Part shown: positions 35,680 to 44,445 of the stretch, one piece after another | Layout: every line of letters begins with the position of its first letter | Numbering within the stretch: the stretch's first letter is position 1 | DNA from: Streptomyces sp. NBC_00659 | GTDB taxonomy: Bacteria > Actinomycetota > Actinomycetes > Streptomycetales > Streptomycetaceae | Assembly (NCBI RefSeq): GCF_036226925.1 | Contig: NZ_CP109031.1 | Span: forward strand, 7,502,001 to 7,566,000 | Direction of reading: 5' to 3' | DNA: 64,000 nt | Notes under the pieces: generated by a model | The model's database searches: none | Told to the model about the DNA's origin: nothing | The model's input: only the letters and a program-made list of their open reading frames with translations | Translations under genes and position numbers: made by a program

Positions 35680-36624
35680 TCAAAGGGGCAGTTCGACCAC
35701 CAGAGGCCGGTGGTCCGAGACGGGGGTGCTCGGCGCGTGCGCGCCGACGGCCGCGCCCGCCTCGATGCCCGTGGCCAGCACATGGTCGAGCTGGACGAGG
35801 GGGCGGTGCGAGGGGTAGGTGGGCGTACGGGCCAGATCCCGCCAGCCGCGCGACACCGGCGGGGTGCCGGCGGACCGGGTCCGGCCGCCGCCGATCGTCC
35901 CGGCCGGACCGAGGACCGTCCTCGGAAGCGCGCCGGGCAGGTTGAAGTCGCCGAGAAGCACGCGGGGCCCGGGCAGGTCGGCGATCCAGGCGCGGACGGC
36001 GAGCAACTGACGGACGTTCCAGCCGGGCACGAACGACAGGTGCAGAGCCACCACGGTGAACGGGCCGCGGCTTCCCTCCAGGACGGCGGCCAGCGCGGCC
36101 CGCGGATGGTCCCTGGACAACGTGAGTCCACGGCGTCCGGGTGTCCGCAGCGGCATGGGAACCGGTGCCGGGGCCAGCCGAAGGGCTCTCCAGTGCCGGA
36201 CGGGCAGCCGGGACAGCAGCGCGATGCCGTGCGAGGGGACACCGTCACCCGCCTCGGCCTCGCGCGGCCCGTACACCCGCAGACCGGGTTCGGACGGTTC
36301 CGGGACCCAGCCGCCGCCCGCCTTCGCCATGCCGTGGAACGCGGACGCGTAACGCCAGTGCGGCGCGCCGGACCCCTCGGCCGCGGCGGACGCCTGGTCG
36401 ACTCCGCCGGAGCGTTCCTGCAGCCGGTCCACCTCCTGTAGCGCCACCACATCGGCGTCCAGCGACGCGACGGCCCGCACGAGCGGCACCTCGGGGCCGC
36501 CCGCGGCCCGGACGGACACGGGTCTGCCGTCCACCAGCGTCCGGCCGTGCAGCACGTTGAACGTCGCGAACCGCACCCGCCCGGAGCGCGAGGAGCCGGG
36601 ACGAGCCGTCTCGGAAGGTGTCAT
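35680..36624 (-). CDS. endonuclease/exonuclease/phosphatase-family protein
   Basis: 314 aa from the ATG at 36624. The family motifs are in order: RFATFNVLHGR, VVALQEVD, HLSFVPGWN, LLGDFNLPG and the C-terminal SDHRPLVVEL. No signal peptide is seen. It could be a nuclease or a phospho-lipid/inositol phosphatase; substrate is not predictable. It is monocistronic. The 236-bp region downstream (35444-35679) has no gene. Confidence 0.85.
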   Translation of the reverse strand: MTPSETARPGSSRSGRVRFATFNVLHGRTLVDGRPVSVRAAGGPEVPLVRAVASLDADVVALQEVDRLQERSGGVDQASAAAEGSGAPHWRYASAFHGMAKAGGGWVPEPSEPGLRVYGPREAEAGDGVPSHGIALLSRLPVRHWRALRLAPAPVPMPLRTPGRRGLTLSRDHPRAALAAVLEGSRGPFTVVALHLSFVPGWNVRQLLAVRAWIADLPGPRVLLGDFNLPGALPRTVLGPAGTIGGGRTRSAGTPPVSRGWRDLARTPTYPSHRPLVQLDHVLATGIEAGAAVGAHAPSTPVSDHRPLVVELPL

Positions 36625-36865
36625 GGCCGCGACCGTACCCGGCGCGACGGACAAGCGGGGGCCGGTCTTCCGTGGTGGCCGGCTTCCGGCAGGCAGGGAG
36701 GTGCCGGAGCCCGGTGGGGTCACCGGCGGGGCGGTGTTGCCGGGTGGGCGAGGTCACCGAAGGGCGGTGTCATGCGCCGGACCGGTTCGCCCGGCGTGGC
36801 GGTGCCGTACACGGGGGAGGGGGCGAGGATCGGCGCCGGTGCGAGCGGAACGTGGACATCGATCC

Positions 36866-37249
36866 TCACGGCCCGTTCCCTCCCAGGAGGTCGCGCAGGG
36901 CTTCCTCCTCCTGGCGGCTGAGCCCGGTCACGAACTGCCGGAGGGCCGCGATCGGGTCGGGCCCGCGGTCGAGTGCCTCGTGCATGGCCTCGGCGGTCAG
37001 CTGGGCCGCGTCCTTGGCGGGGCGGTACGCGCCGCGTCGGCCGTCAACGTCCCGGAGCACAAGACCCTTGTCGTACAGACGTTTGAGGATGGTGTGCACC
37101 GTGTTGTAGGCGAGTCCGCCGCCGATCTCGGCCTGGATCTCGGCGGGTGTCATCGCGTCGTCCGTGGCCCACAGGGCGGCGAGGACCGTGCTCTCCAGTT
37201 CGCCCGCGCTGCGCCGTTCCGCCCTTCCGTGGGGACCTGTGCCAGCCAT
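36866..37249 (-). CDS. BlaI/MecI-family repressor, copy 1
   Basis: 127 aa from the ATG at 37249 behind AGGTGACGGGC. Winged-helix BlaI pattern: ELESTVLAALWATDDAMTPAEIQAEIGGGLAYNTVHTILKRLYDKGLVLRDVDGRRGAYRPA, then a C-terminal dimerisation helix. No sensor M56 peptidase adjoins it. A TACAGTGCGTA box lies 12 bp upstream of its start, and two strong dyads face the divergent membrane-protein operon, so it probably represses both. Confidence 0.9.
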   Translation of the reverse strand: MAGTGPHGRAERRSAGELESTVLAALWATDDAMTPAEIQAEIGGGLAYNTVHTILKRLYDKGLVLRDVDGRRGAYRPAKDAAQLTAEAMHEALDRGPDPIAALRQFVTGLSRQEEEALRDLLGGNGP

Positions 37250-37260
37250 GCCCGTCACCT

Positions 37261-37271
37261 TACAGTGCGTA
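37261..37271. promoter_or_regulatory. BlaI-type box before blaI copy 1
   Basis: TACAGTGCGTA is a degenerate copy of the TACA-GTG-TGTA core found at 37452-37461. It lies 12 bp before the repressor start, which fits autoregulation. Confidence 0.45.
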
Positions 37272-37421
37272 GCCAAGCCGGTAACGGGGCCGGTCCGGGG
37301 TGTGTGCCCGGGGGTGCGCGGGGGCGCAGGCCGCCTCGGGTGCCTCCCCGCATGCCTGTCCCGTACGGCGCCTTCTTCCGGTGAACGGTAGTTTGTCCAT
37401 GATTCCCCGGCTCTCGGCCTC

Positions 37422-37466
37422 ACCCTACGTCTTGTAGGGTGAGGAAACCCTACAGTGTGTAGGGTT
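37422..37466. promoter_or_regulatory. two BlaI-type dyad operators before the GT39-like operon
   Basis: ACCCTAC-gtctt-GTAGGGT (37422-37440) and AACCCTACA-gtg-TGTAGGGTT (37446-37466, perfect 9-bp arms) lie 13-57 bp upstream of the start at 37479. Both match the BlaI/MecI operator type (TACA..TGTA dyad) and face the divergent blaI gene. Confidence 0.75.
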
Positions 37467-37478
37467 GAAGGGTGGACG

Positions 37479-38981
37479 ATGGCCAAGACCCTGAACGTCC
37501 CGCTCATCGGCGACCGGCGGTCCGGACCGCCGGTCGGGACGGCCCGGGCGTCCCGGCGCCCCGGTGAGTCCGGCGCGCTCGCTCTGGTCGCTGTCGCCTT
37601 CGTCCTGGCCCAGTTGATCCTCGTGCACCCCGGGACGGGACTCGGCTGGGACGAGACCGTGTACGTCAGCCAGGTCTCCCCGCACGCCCCGGCGGCGTTC
37701 TTCAGCGCACCGCGGGCCCGCGGGGTCTCCCTGCTCGTCGCGCCGGTGGCCTCCTGGTCGTCCTCCACCGCCTTGCTGCGGATCTACCTCGCCCTGCTCT
37801 CCGGACTCGGCCTGTTCGTGGCCCTGCGCGTGTGGCGCGGACTGTTCCCGGTGCGGGTCCTCGCCCTGGCGGGCGCCCTGTTCGCGACGCTGTGGGTGAC
37901 CCTCTTCTACGGCCCGCAGGCCATGCCCAACTACTGGGTCGCGATCGGCGCCCTGGTCTGCGTCGGCTGCTTTCTGCGGGCCCGGGCCGGCGGCCGCGAC
38001 CGGGCGGTGCTGTGGGGGACCGGGCTGAGCGCGGCGCTCATGGCGTGGATGCGGCCCCCCGACGCGGTCTGGGTGACGCTGCCGCTCCTGGTCCTCACCG
38101 TCGCGGCCCCTCGGTGGCGGCGGGTTCGGCCGCTGCTCGCGCTCGTCGCGGGCCTGTCGGCCGGAGCGGCCGAGTGGATCATCGAGGCGTACGTGAGCTA
38201 CGGCGGCCCGGGGCAACGGCTCGCCGACGGTTCGCGCATCCAGGGCGGCCTCGGCTGGAACATCGCGGTCGGCGACCAGCTGCGCAGCCTCGGCGGACGC
38301 GTGCTGTGCCGGCCCTGCACCGGCGGGATGCCGGACCCCGCGGTGATGGCGTGGTGGTTCGTCCTGCCGCTGACCGCCGCCCTCGGCCTGGTGACCGCCG
38401 TCAGGTCCCGTCGCCCGGCACCCACCCTGCTGCTCCTGGCCTGTGCCACGACAGCGGGGTTCCCGTACCTCTTCATGATCGGATACGCGGCCCCGCGCTT
38501 CCTGCTGCCCCTCTACGCCCTCGTCGCGATCCCCGTCGCCGACGCACTCGTCCACCTGGTCACCGCCGGGGGCCGGTGGCGGCCGGTGACCGTGACACTG
38601 GTGGCCCTCGGTCTCGCCGGACACCTGGCCGTGCAGTTCGCGGTGCTTCAGGCCACGGTGCGGCGCACCGCCGACAGCCACCACGGCTGGGCGGTGACGG
38701 CGGCGGAACTGCACAGGCTCGGGGTGCGGCCGCCCTGTGTGCTGACCGGCCGTCAGTCCGTGCCCATCGCGTTCTACGCCGGCTGTTCCTCCGCGGCGAC
38801 CGGCGGACACAACGCCAACACCACCGCGGCGGCTATCGAGCGTTCCGTCCGGCACATGCCGGTCGCCGTCGTCACGACACCGGGAGGCGCGCCGCCCGGC
38901 TACGCCCGCGCCTGGTCACCCCACCGCGCGGGTGACGTCGACGTCTACGTCTCTCCGGGCGCGGGGAGCCGTACGCCGTGA
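37479..38981 (+). CDS. GT39/PMT-like polytopic membrane protein
   Basis: 500 aa from the ATG at 37479. About ten to eleven membrane helices. An early acidic loop GLGWDETVYVSQVSPHAP corresponds to the conserved D-E site of protein-mannosyltransferase/ArnT-like GT-C enzymes, which use lipid-linked sugars, and a C-terminal extracytoplasmic tail follows. The acceptor is unknown. Two BlaI-type operators precede it, and the following UPF0104 gene overlaps by GTGA, so the pair forms one repressed operon. Confidence 0.7.
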   Translation: MAKTLNVPLIGDRRSGPPVGTARASRRPGESGALALVAVAFVLAQLILVHPGTGLGWDETVYVSQVSPHAPAAFFSAPRARGVSLLVAPVASWSSSTALLRIYLALLSGLGLFVALRVWRGLFPVRVLALAGALFATLWVTLFYGPQAMPNYWVAIGALVCVGCFLRARAGGRDRAVLWGTGLSAALMAWMRPPDAVWVTLPLLVLTVAAPRWRRVRPLLALVAGLSAGAAEWIIEAYVSYGGPGQRLADGSRIQGGLGWNIAVGDQLRSLGGRVLCRPCTGGMPDPAVMAWWFVLPLTAALGLVTAVRSRRPAPTLLLLACATTAGFPYLFMIGYAAPRFLLPLYALVAIPVADALVHLVTAGGRWRPVTVTLVALGLAGHLAVQFAVLQATVRRTADSHHGWAVTAAELHRLGVRPPCVLTGRQSVPIAFYAGCSSAATGGHNANTTAAAIERSVRHMPVAVVTTPGGAPPGYARAWSPHRAGDVDVYVSPGAGSRTP

Positions 38982-40192
38982 CCCCTCCGCCGAAGACGCC
39001 TTCACCGGCGGACAGGGCGCGGGCGGCCGGCGGTGGCGGCGCCGCCGGCGCGGGCCGGCTTTCCCGCGGCGAACCGGTGGGCGCCCCGCCGCCGGGCCCG
39101 GCCGGGAGCGGACCGCCCGGCGCTGCACCCGTGTCCCTCGCCGGGCCCGGGCCGAAGGCCGACGGCCCGGGGACCTCTCCGCCCGAGCCGGTGTGCGGCC
39201 CGAACGGACCGTCCTTCCCCTCGCCGGCCGACGGCGGGCGGACGGCCGCCGTCGGCCGGCGGCGCCTGTCCGCGCGGGACGGGCGGATGGGCCGGCACGC
39301 CGTGCTCTCGCTGCTCGTGCTGGTGGCCGCCGGGTTTCTCGCCCACCACCACTGGCCCGTGATCGAGTCGGGAGCGGGCATGCTCGCGCACGCCGACCGG
39401 GGCTGGCTGCTGGTGGCGGCCGTCGCCACCCTGGCGACCTGGGTGTGCTCCGCCCTCGCCCAGCAGGGCGCGGTGGCGGAGCCATTGCCCGCCGGGCGAC
39501 TGGTGGCGGTGCAGTTCGCGGCCGCGTCCGCCAACCACGTACTGCCCTCGGGCCTCGGCGCGGGCGCCGTCAATCTGCGCTTCCTGACCCGGTGCGGACT
39601 GCCCTTCGCCCGTTCCGCGACCGCCCTCGTGGTCAAGGCGTGCGCCGGAACCGTCGTACGCGGCTGTCTGATCGGCGGACTGGCCCTGGCCTGTCCCGGC
39701 GCGCTGCGCCTTCCCCGGCTGACGGCGAGTGCCTGGACCGTGGCCGCCTGGACGGCCGGCGTCGTCGTGGCCGCCGTCGCCGCGGCGCTCTTCGCCGGAC
39801 CGCTGCGGCGCGCGCTGCGCCGTGTGCTCCTGGACGTCCGCGCCGTGCACGAAGTCCCCGCGCGGGCCGCCGCGCTGTGGGGCGGCTCGCTCGCCTTCGC
39901 GGCGCTGCACGCCACCGTGGTCATCGCCGTCGCCCAGGCCATCGGCCTGTCCCTGTCCCCGGCCCGGGTGGCCCTCGTCTACTTCGCCGCGAGCAGCGCC
40001 GCCGTCCTGCTGCCCACCCCGGGCGGCCTCGGCTCCCTGGACGCCGCCCTCGCGCTGGCCCTCACGTTCGCGGGGGCGTCCGGCGAGGCGGCGGCCTCCA
40101 CGGTGCTCGGCTACCGGCTGCTCACCGTGTGGCTTCCCCTGCTCCCGGGGCTGGTGGCGCTGGGCGTGCTGATCCGGCGCCGGGTGCTGTGA
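38978..40192 (+). CDS. UPF0104/LPG-synthase-TM-like membrane protein
   Basis: 404 aa from the GTG at 38978, overlapping the previous stop. The first 105 residues are Pro/Gly/Ala-rich and probably disordered. The rest has about eight helices with the UPF0104 (MprF flippase-like) pattern: FAAASANHVLPSGLGAGAVNLRFLTRCGL, and late YFAASSAAVLLPTPGGLGSLDAALALALTFAG. Relatives move or modify polyprenyl- or phospholipid-linked molecules. Paired with the GT39-like protein it likely supports cell-envelope glycolipid metabolism under BlaI control. Confidence 0.8.
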   Translation: MTPPPKTPSPADRARAAGGGGAAGAGRLSRGEPVGAPPPGPAGSGPPGAAPVSLAGPGPKADGPGTSPPEPVCGPNGPSFPSPADGGRTAAVGRRRLSARDGRMGRHAVLSLLVLVAAGFLAHHHWPVIESGAGMLAHADRGWLLVAAVATLATWVCSALAQQGAVAEPLPAGRLVAVQFAAASANHVLPSGLGAGAVNLRFLTRCGLPFARSATALVVKACAGTVVRGCLIGGLALACPGALRLPRLTASAWTVAAWTAGVVVAAVAAALFAGPLRRALRRVLLDVRAVHEVPARAAALWGGSLAFAALHATVVIAVAQAIGLSLSPARVALVYFAASSAAVLLPTPGGLGSLDAALALALTFAGASGEAAASTVLGYRLLTVWLPLLPGLVALGVLIRRRVL

Positions 40193-40262
40193 ACGAGGGG
40201 CGGGCCCGGGGCCGTACGGCGGTCAGGATCTGTTCAGACTTCCGCTGACACTCTCGGGCCTC

Positions 40263-40802
40263 ATGACCTACGAGACAACAGAGACGTCCGGGACTTCCGA
40301 GGCGTACGGCCGCCCCGGAGCACCGGACCCCGCCGGGCACCGCCCGCGCTGGAACAAGGTGCCCGAAGTCACCGCGTACTTCTGGATCATCAAGGTGCTG
40401 TGCACGACCGTCGGCGAGACCGCCGCCGACCTCCTGAACGAGAAGCTGGGGCTCGGCCTGACCGGTGTCTCGCTGCTGATGAGCGGGCTGCTGGCGGCCG
40501 TCCTGGTGGTCCAGTTCCGTACGAAGAGGTACCGGGCGGGCGTGTACTGGCTCGCGGTGGCGCTGATCAGCGTCGTGGGGACGCTGATCAGCGACAACCT
40601 CACCGACAGCCTGGGCGTGCCGCTGGAGACCAGTACCGCCGTGTTCGCCGTCGCCCTCGCCGTGACGTTCCTCGTCTGGTACCGCCAGGATCATTCCTGG
40701 GCCTCCCCGCCCGCCGCGCCCTGCCGGCGCGAGCGGTACAGCTCGGCGGCGAGCGGGGCCAGGGACACGAGGACGATGACCGCGATGACCGGGAGCAGAT
40801 AG
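40263..40802 (+). CDS. truncated COG4705-type membrane protein
   Basis: 179 aa, coding ATG at 40263. Residues 30-142 match the front half of COG4705 membrane proteins (KVPEVTAYFWIIKVLCTTVGETAADLLNEKLGLGLTG, then YWLAVALISVVGTLISDNLTDSLGVPLETSTAVFA). Family members usually continue with a second such half (about 240-260 residues). Here the frame changes character after LVWYRQDHSW and the last 35 residues are merely the antisense of the DedA gene. It is probably a deletion product; function is doubtful. Confidence 0.65.
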   Translation: MTYETTETSGTSEAYGRPGAPDPAGHRPRWNKVPEVTAYFWIIKVLCTTVGETAADLLNEKLGLGLTGVSLLMSGLLAAVLVVQFRTKRYRAGVYWLAVALISVVGTLISDNLTDSLGVPLETSTAVFAVALAVTFLVWYRQDHSWASPPAAPCRRERYSSAASGARDTRTMTAMTGSR

Positions 40803-41365
40803 CGGTCGACGTTCGGGATGGAGGAACCCAGCGCGTACCCGCCGAGGGTGAGGCCGATGCTCCAGACGAGGCCGCCGGCCACCTGCCACACGGTGAAGGT
40901 CCGCAGCGGCACGCCCAGGGCGCCCGCCATCGGGTTCAGCACCGTACGCACGACGGGCACGAAGCGGGCCAGCACGATCGCCTTGGCGTGGCCGTACCGC
41001 TCCAGGAGCTCCTCGGCGCGGTGCGCGCCCGATTTCAGGCGGGGGGAGGAATCGCGGGCGAGCAGGGCACCGCCCGCCTTCCGTCCGATCAGATAGCCGG
41101 TCTGGGCGCCGACGAGCGCGCCCACGGCCGCGGCGATCAGCAGCGGGGCGAGCGACAGCTTCACGCCGTCGTGCCCCGATCCCGTGCAGAGCAGTCCCGC
41201 TGTGAACAGCAGTGAGTCACCGGGCAGGAAGAAGCCGATCAGCAGACCGGTCTCCGCGAACATCACCACGCCCACCCCCAGCACGCCGAAGGCGGCGAGC
41301 AGGGACTGCGCGCTGAGAATATTCACGGCGAGGTCGGACGCTGTGAACATCGGTGCGGTCGTCAT
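40691..41365 (-). CDS. DedA-family membrane protein
   Basis: 224 aa from the ATG at 41365, preceded by GAGAGGG; an ATG at 41380 is less well placed. DedA/SNARE-associated motifs: FAETGLLIGFFLPGDSLLFTAG, GYLIGRKAGG, the FVPVVRTVLNPMAGALGVP reentrant segment and WSIGLTLGGYALG. Known DedA proteins recycle undecaprenyl phosphate or other lipids across the membrane. Its 3' end overlaps the truncated COG4705 frame by 112 bp, and it is divergent from the second blaI gene. Confidence 0.9.
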   Translation of the reverse strand: MTTAPMFTASDLAVNILSAQSLLAAFGVLGVGVVMFAETGLLIGFFLPGDSLLFTAGLLCTGSGHDGVKLSLAPLLIAAAVGALVGAQTGYLIGRKAGGALLARDSSPRLKSGAHRAEELLERYGHAKAIVLARFVPVVRTVLNPMAGALGVPLRTFTVWQVAGGLVWSIGLTLGGYALGSSIPNVDRYLLPVIAVIVLVSLAPLAAELYRSRRQGAAGGEAQE

Positions 41366-41421
41366 CGCGGACCCTCTCATACTGGAAGGGGCGGGCGCGG
41401 TCGAAACCCGCGCCCGGCTGA

Positions 41422-41456
41422 CTACAATTCTGTAGACGGTCTACTGAACTGTAGAC
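41422..41456. promoter_or_regulatory. two BlaI-type dyads between dedA and blaI copy 2
   Basis: CTACA-attc-TGTAG (41422-41435) and GTCTAC-tgaact-GTAGAC (41439-41456) lie 3 bp apart, 25-60 bp upstream of blaI copy 2. They share CTAC/GTAG arms with the dyads at 37422-37466 and fit autoregulation by the adjacent BlaI, possibly also of dedA. Confidence 0.7.
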
Positions 41457-41480
41457 GATGGTGGGGTGAGGATCGTTCCG

Positions 41481-41876
41481 ATGAGCAGTGACAAGGACGA
41501 ACGCCGGCCGGCGGGCGAGCTGGAGGCCAGCGTGATGGCGGCTCTCTGGGCCGCGGGGGTGCCGCTCACGCCCGGACGCGTGCAGACCGAGCTGGGCTCC
41601 GGTCTGGCCCGCACGACAGTGACGACGATCCTGTCCCGGCTGCACGAGAAGGGCATCGTCGGCCGCGAGCGGCTGGGCCGGGGCTACGCGTACTTCCCCG
41701 TCCAGGACCCGCACGGCCTCACCGCGCGCCGTATGCACACCGAGCTCGACCGCGACGACGACAGGGAGACCGCGCTGGCCCGCTTCGTCGCCCAGCTCAG
41801 CCCCGACGACGAGCGGCTCCTGCGGGATCTCCTGGAACCGGATCTCGGCACGCGCCCGGAACCGGGCGACGAATGA
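41481..41876 (+). CDS. blaI: BlaI/MecI-family repressor, copy 2
   Basis: 131 aa from the ATG at 41481, 8 nt after GAGGA. Winged-helix pattern: ELEASVMAALWAAGVPLTPGRVQTELGSGLARTTVTTILSRLHEKGIVGRERLGRGYAYFPV, followed by a C-terminal dimerisation segment (TALARFVAQLSPDDERLLRDLLE). The M56 peptidase gene starts within its stop codon (ATGA), the normal blaI-blaR-like pair. Two dyads upstream suggest autoregulation. Confidence 0.92.
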   Translation: MSSDKDERRPAGELEASVMAALWAAGVPLTPGRVQTELGSGLARTTVTTILSRLHEKGIVGRERLGRGYAYFPVQDPHGLTARRMHTELDRDDDRETALARFVAQLSPDDERLLRDLLEPDLGTRPEPGDE

Positions 41877-42802
41877 TCCTTCTCCTGATGGTCCCCCTGC
41901 TCGTCCCCTTCGCGCTGGGACCGCTGGCCCGCCGCTGCCTGGACCGGCTCACCCCGGTCGCCGCGCTGTGGTCGGTGACCCTCGCGCTCGTCGTGCTGGC
42001 CGGGGCCTCCGTGGCCTCGCTCGGCGCGCTCGTCCTGACGGGCCTGCTCAAGATGCCCCTGTTCGCGGGCCTCGGCGACCTCGTCCACCCGCTGCGCACG
42101 GCCTCGGACCTCGTCGTCCTGCCCGCGGCGGCCGCCGCGACGGGGCTGCTCACCGTCGGCGCCTGGACCGTCGTCCGCTCGGCCCTGCGCCAGCTGCGTG
42201 CCTTCCGCACCGCGCGCAGCCAGGCCGACCGCCGTCCCGCCGCCGGCGACCTGTGCGTCATCGAGTCGCCGCACCCCGACGCCTACGCGCTCCCCGGCCG
42301 GCCGCACCGCATCGTCGTCACCACCGCCATGCTCCGCAGCCTCGGCGCCGACGAGCGCGAGGCCCTCTTCGCCCACGAGCGGGCCCACAACGCGGGCGGC
42401 CACCACCGCTTCCTCGTCGTGGCCGAACTCGCGGCCCACTGCCACCCGGGCCTGCGCACGGTCCGCGCCACCGTCGCGCTCGCGGCGGAGCGCGCCGCGG
42501 ACGAGGCCGCGGCCGTCACCGTGGGGGACCGGAGGCTGATCGCCCGGGCCATCGCCCGCGCCGCCCTGGCCGTCGGCGAGGCCCGCACCGGGCGCCCCGA
42601 CTTCGCCCCCGCGGCCACCACGGGGCCCGTCCCCCAGCGGGTCGCCGCCCTGCTCTCCGTCCCCCGGCGCCGCCCTCGCGCCGCCGCCTGGATCGCCGTC
42701 CTCCTCGCCGCCTGCGCCGCCGTCTCGGCCGGCGCGTCGGGGGCCGGTGTCATCGCCTTCCACCACGAGGTCGAGGTCGCGCAGGGCGAGGAGACTCGCT
42801 GA
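41873..42802 (+). CDS. M56-family membrane metallopeptidase (BlaR-like)
   Basis: 309 aa. Three to four membrane helices; the zinc-protease motif HERAH (LFAHERAHNAGGHHRF) is in the cytosolic loop near residue 165, with a downstream ERAADEAA that supplies the third ligand. No penicillin-binding sensor domain is present, as in most actinobacterial members, so the signal is unknown. It should inactivate the co-translated BlaI repressor by cleavage. Confidence 0.9.
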   Translation: MILLLMVPLLVPFALGPLARRCLDRLTPVAALWSVTLALVVLAGASVASLGALVLTGLLKMPLFAGLGDLVHPLRTASDLVVLPAAAAATGLLTVGAWTVVRSALRQLRAFRTARSQADRRPAAGDLCVIESPHPDAYALPGRPHRIVVTTAMLRSLGADEREALFAHERAHNAGGHHRFLVVAELAAHCHPGLRTVRATVALAAERAADEAAAVTVGDRRLIARAIARAALAVGEARTGRPDFAPAATTGPVPQRVAALLSVPRRRPRAAAWIAVLLAACAAVSAGASGAGVIAFHHEVEVAQGEETR

Positions 42803-42912
42803 CGCGATTCCGGCCGGGAGCAGGCGAGGGGCCGGCCGAGGGTCACCGGCCGGGCGAGGTCGATGTCGGATTCTCGCCAGCCTCGGCCTCCGGGGTGCCC
42901 GATGCTTGAGGC

Positions 42913-44445
42913 ATGCAGAACGGGATGCACACGGACACGGAGCGCTGCGTGCGTGCCGTCCAGTCGAAGGACGCGCGTTTCGACGGATGGTTCTTCACCG
43001 CGGTGACGACGACGAGGATCTACTGCCGGCCGAGTTGCCCGGTCGTGCCGCCGAAGCCCCGGAACATGACCTTCTACCCGAGCGCCGCCGCCTGCCAGCA
43101 GGCCGGATTCCGGGCCTGCAAACGCTGCCGCCCGGACACCAGCCCCGGCTCTCCCGAATGGAACCACCGTGCCGACCTGGTCGCCCGGGCGATGCGGCTG
43201 ATCGGCGACGGGGTCGTCGACCGCGACGGGGTACCGGGCCTGGCCGCCCGGCTCGGTTACAGCACCCGCCAGATCGAACGGCAGCTCCTGGCCGAGCTGG
43301 GCGCGGGACCCCTCGCGCTCGCCCGCGCCCAGCGCGCCCAGACGGCCCGGCTGCTCATCGAGACGACACTGCTCCCCATGGCCGAGATCGCCTTCGCCGC
43401 CGGCTTCTCCTCCATCCGCACCTTCAACGACACGGTCCGTGAGGTCTTCGCGCTGTCCCCGAGCGAGCTGCGCGCCCGCCTGCCCAGGAACCGGGCCGGA
43501 GCCGTGGCCGGGACCCCGAGCGTGCCGGGCGTGCTGAATCTCCGGCTCCCTTTCCGCGCCCCGCTCAACCCCGACAACCTCTTCGGACACCTCGCGGCGA
43601 CCGCCGTACCGGGGGTGGAGGAGTGGCGCGACGGCGCGTACCGGCGGACGCTGCGGCTGCCGTACGGGCACGGTGTCGCCGGTCTGACGCCGATGCCGGA
43701 CCACATCGCGTGCCGGCTGGCCCTGAGCGACCTGCGCGACCTGTCCGTCGCGATCAGCCGCTGCCGCCGCATGCTGGACCTGGACGCCGATCCGGTGGCG
43801 GTCGACGACCAGCTGCGCACGGATCCGCTGCTGGCGCCACTGGTCGACAAGGCCCCCGGCCGCCGGGTGCCGCGTACGGTGGACGAGGCCGAGTTCGCCG
43901 TACGGGCGGTGCTGGGGCAGCAGGTCTCCACGGCCGCCGCGCGGACCCACGCAGCCCGCCTGGTCACCGCGTACGGAGATCCGGTCGACGACCCCGGAGG
44001 CGGTCTCACCCACCTCTTCCCTACGCCGGAGGCGCTCGCAGCGCTGGACCCCGAGTCGCTCGCGATGCCCCGCACCCGGCGCACCACGTTCGCCACGCTG
44101 GTGGGTCAACTCGCCGAAGGAACCCTGCACTTGGGCGTGGAGAGCGACTGGGAGCAGGCACGGGCCAGGCTTCTGGCGCTTCCCGGCTTCGGCCCCTGGA
44201 CCGCCGACGTGATCGCGATGCGTGCCCTCGGCGACCCGGACGCCTTCCTCCCCACCGACCTCGGAATCCGGCGAGCCGCACAGGAGCTGGGGCTCCCCTC
44301 CACCCCTGCCGCCCTGACGGCCCGTGCCGCGGCCTGGCGCCCCTGGCGGGCCTACGCGGTCCAGTACCTGTGGGCGACGGACAGCCACCCGATCAACTTC
44401 CTGCCGGAGCAGGCACGCACCTCACGCACCAAGGACGCCCAGTGA
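42913..44445 (+). CDS. alkA: Ada N-terminal / AraC-HTH / AlkA DNA-glycosylase fusion
   Basis: 510 aa from the ATG at 42913; an ATG at 42925 is possible. An Ada metal-binding domain carries Cys38, Cys42, Cys69 and Cys72, the same numbering as E. coli Ada, so methylphosphotriester-sensing by Cys38 should be possible. An AraC-type HTH (about 85-175: VPGLAARLGYSTRQIERQLLAELGAGPL..., AEIAFAAGFSSIRTFNDTVRE) and the AlkA N-terminal plus HhH-GPD domains follow, with LLALPGFGPWTADVIAMRALG and catalytic Asp in FLPTDLG. It likely senses alkylation damage and excises 3-methyladenine. The methyltransferase half is the next gene. Confidence 0.93.
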   Translation: MQNGMHTDTERCVRAVQSKDARFDGWFFTAVTTTRIYCRPSCPVVPPKPRNMTFYPSAAACQQAGFRACKRCRPDTSPGSPEWNHRADLVARAMRLIGDGVVDRDGVPGLAARLGYSTRQIERQLLAELGAGPLALARAQRAQTARLLIETTLLPMAEIAFAAGFSSIRTFNDTVREVFALSPSELRARLPRNRAGAVAGTPSVPGVLNLRLPFRAPLNPDNLFGHLAATAVPGVEEWRDGAYRRTLRLPYGHGVAGLTPMPDHIACRLALSDLRDLSVAISRCRRMLDLDADPVAVDDQLRTDPLLAPLVDKAPGRRVPRTVDEAEFAVRAVLGQQVSTAAARTHAARLVTAYGDPVDDPGGGLTHLFPTPEALAALDPESLAMPRTRRTTFATLVGQLAEGTLHLGVESDWEQARARLLALPGFGPWTADVIAMRALGDPDAFLPTDLGIRRAAQELGLPSTPAALTARAAAWRPWRAYAVQYLWATDSHPINFLPEQARTSRTKDAQ

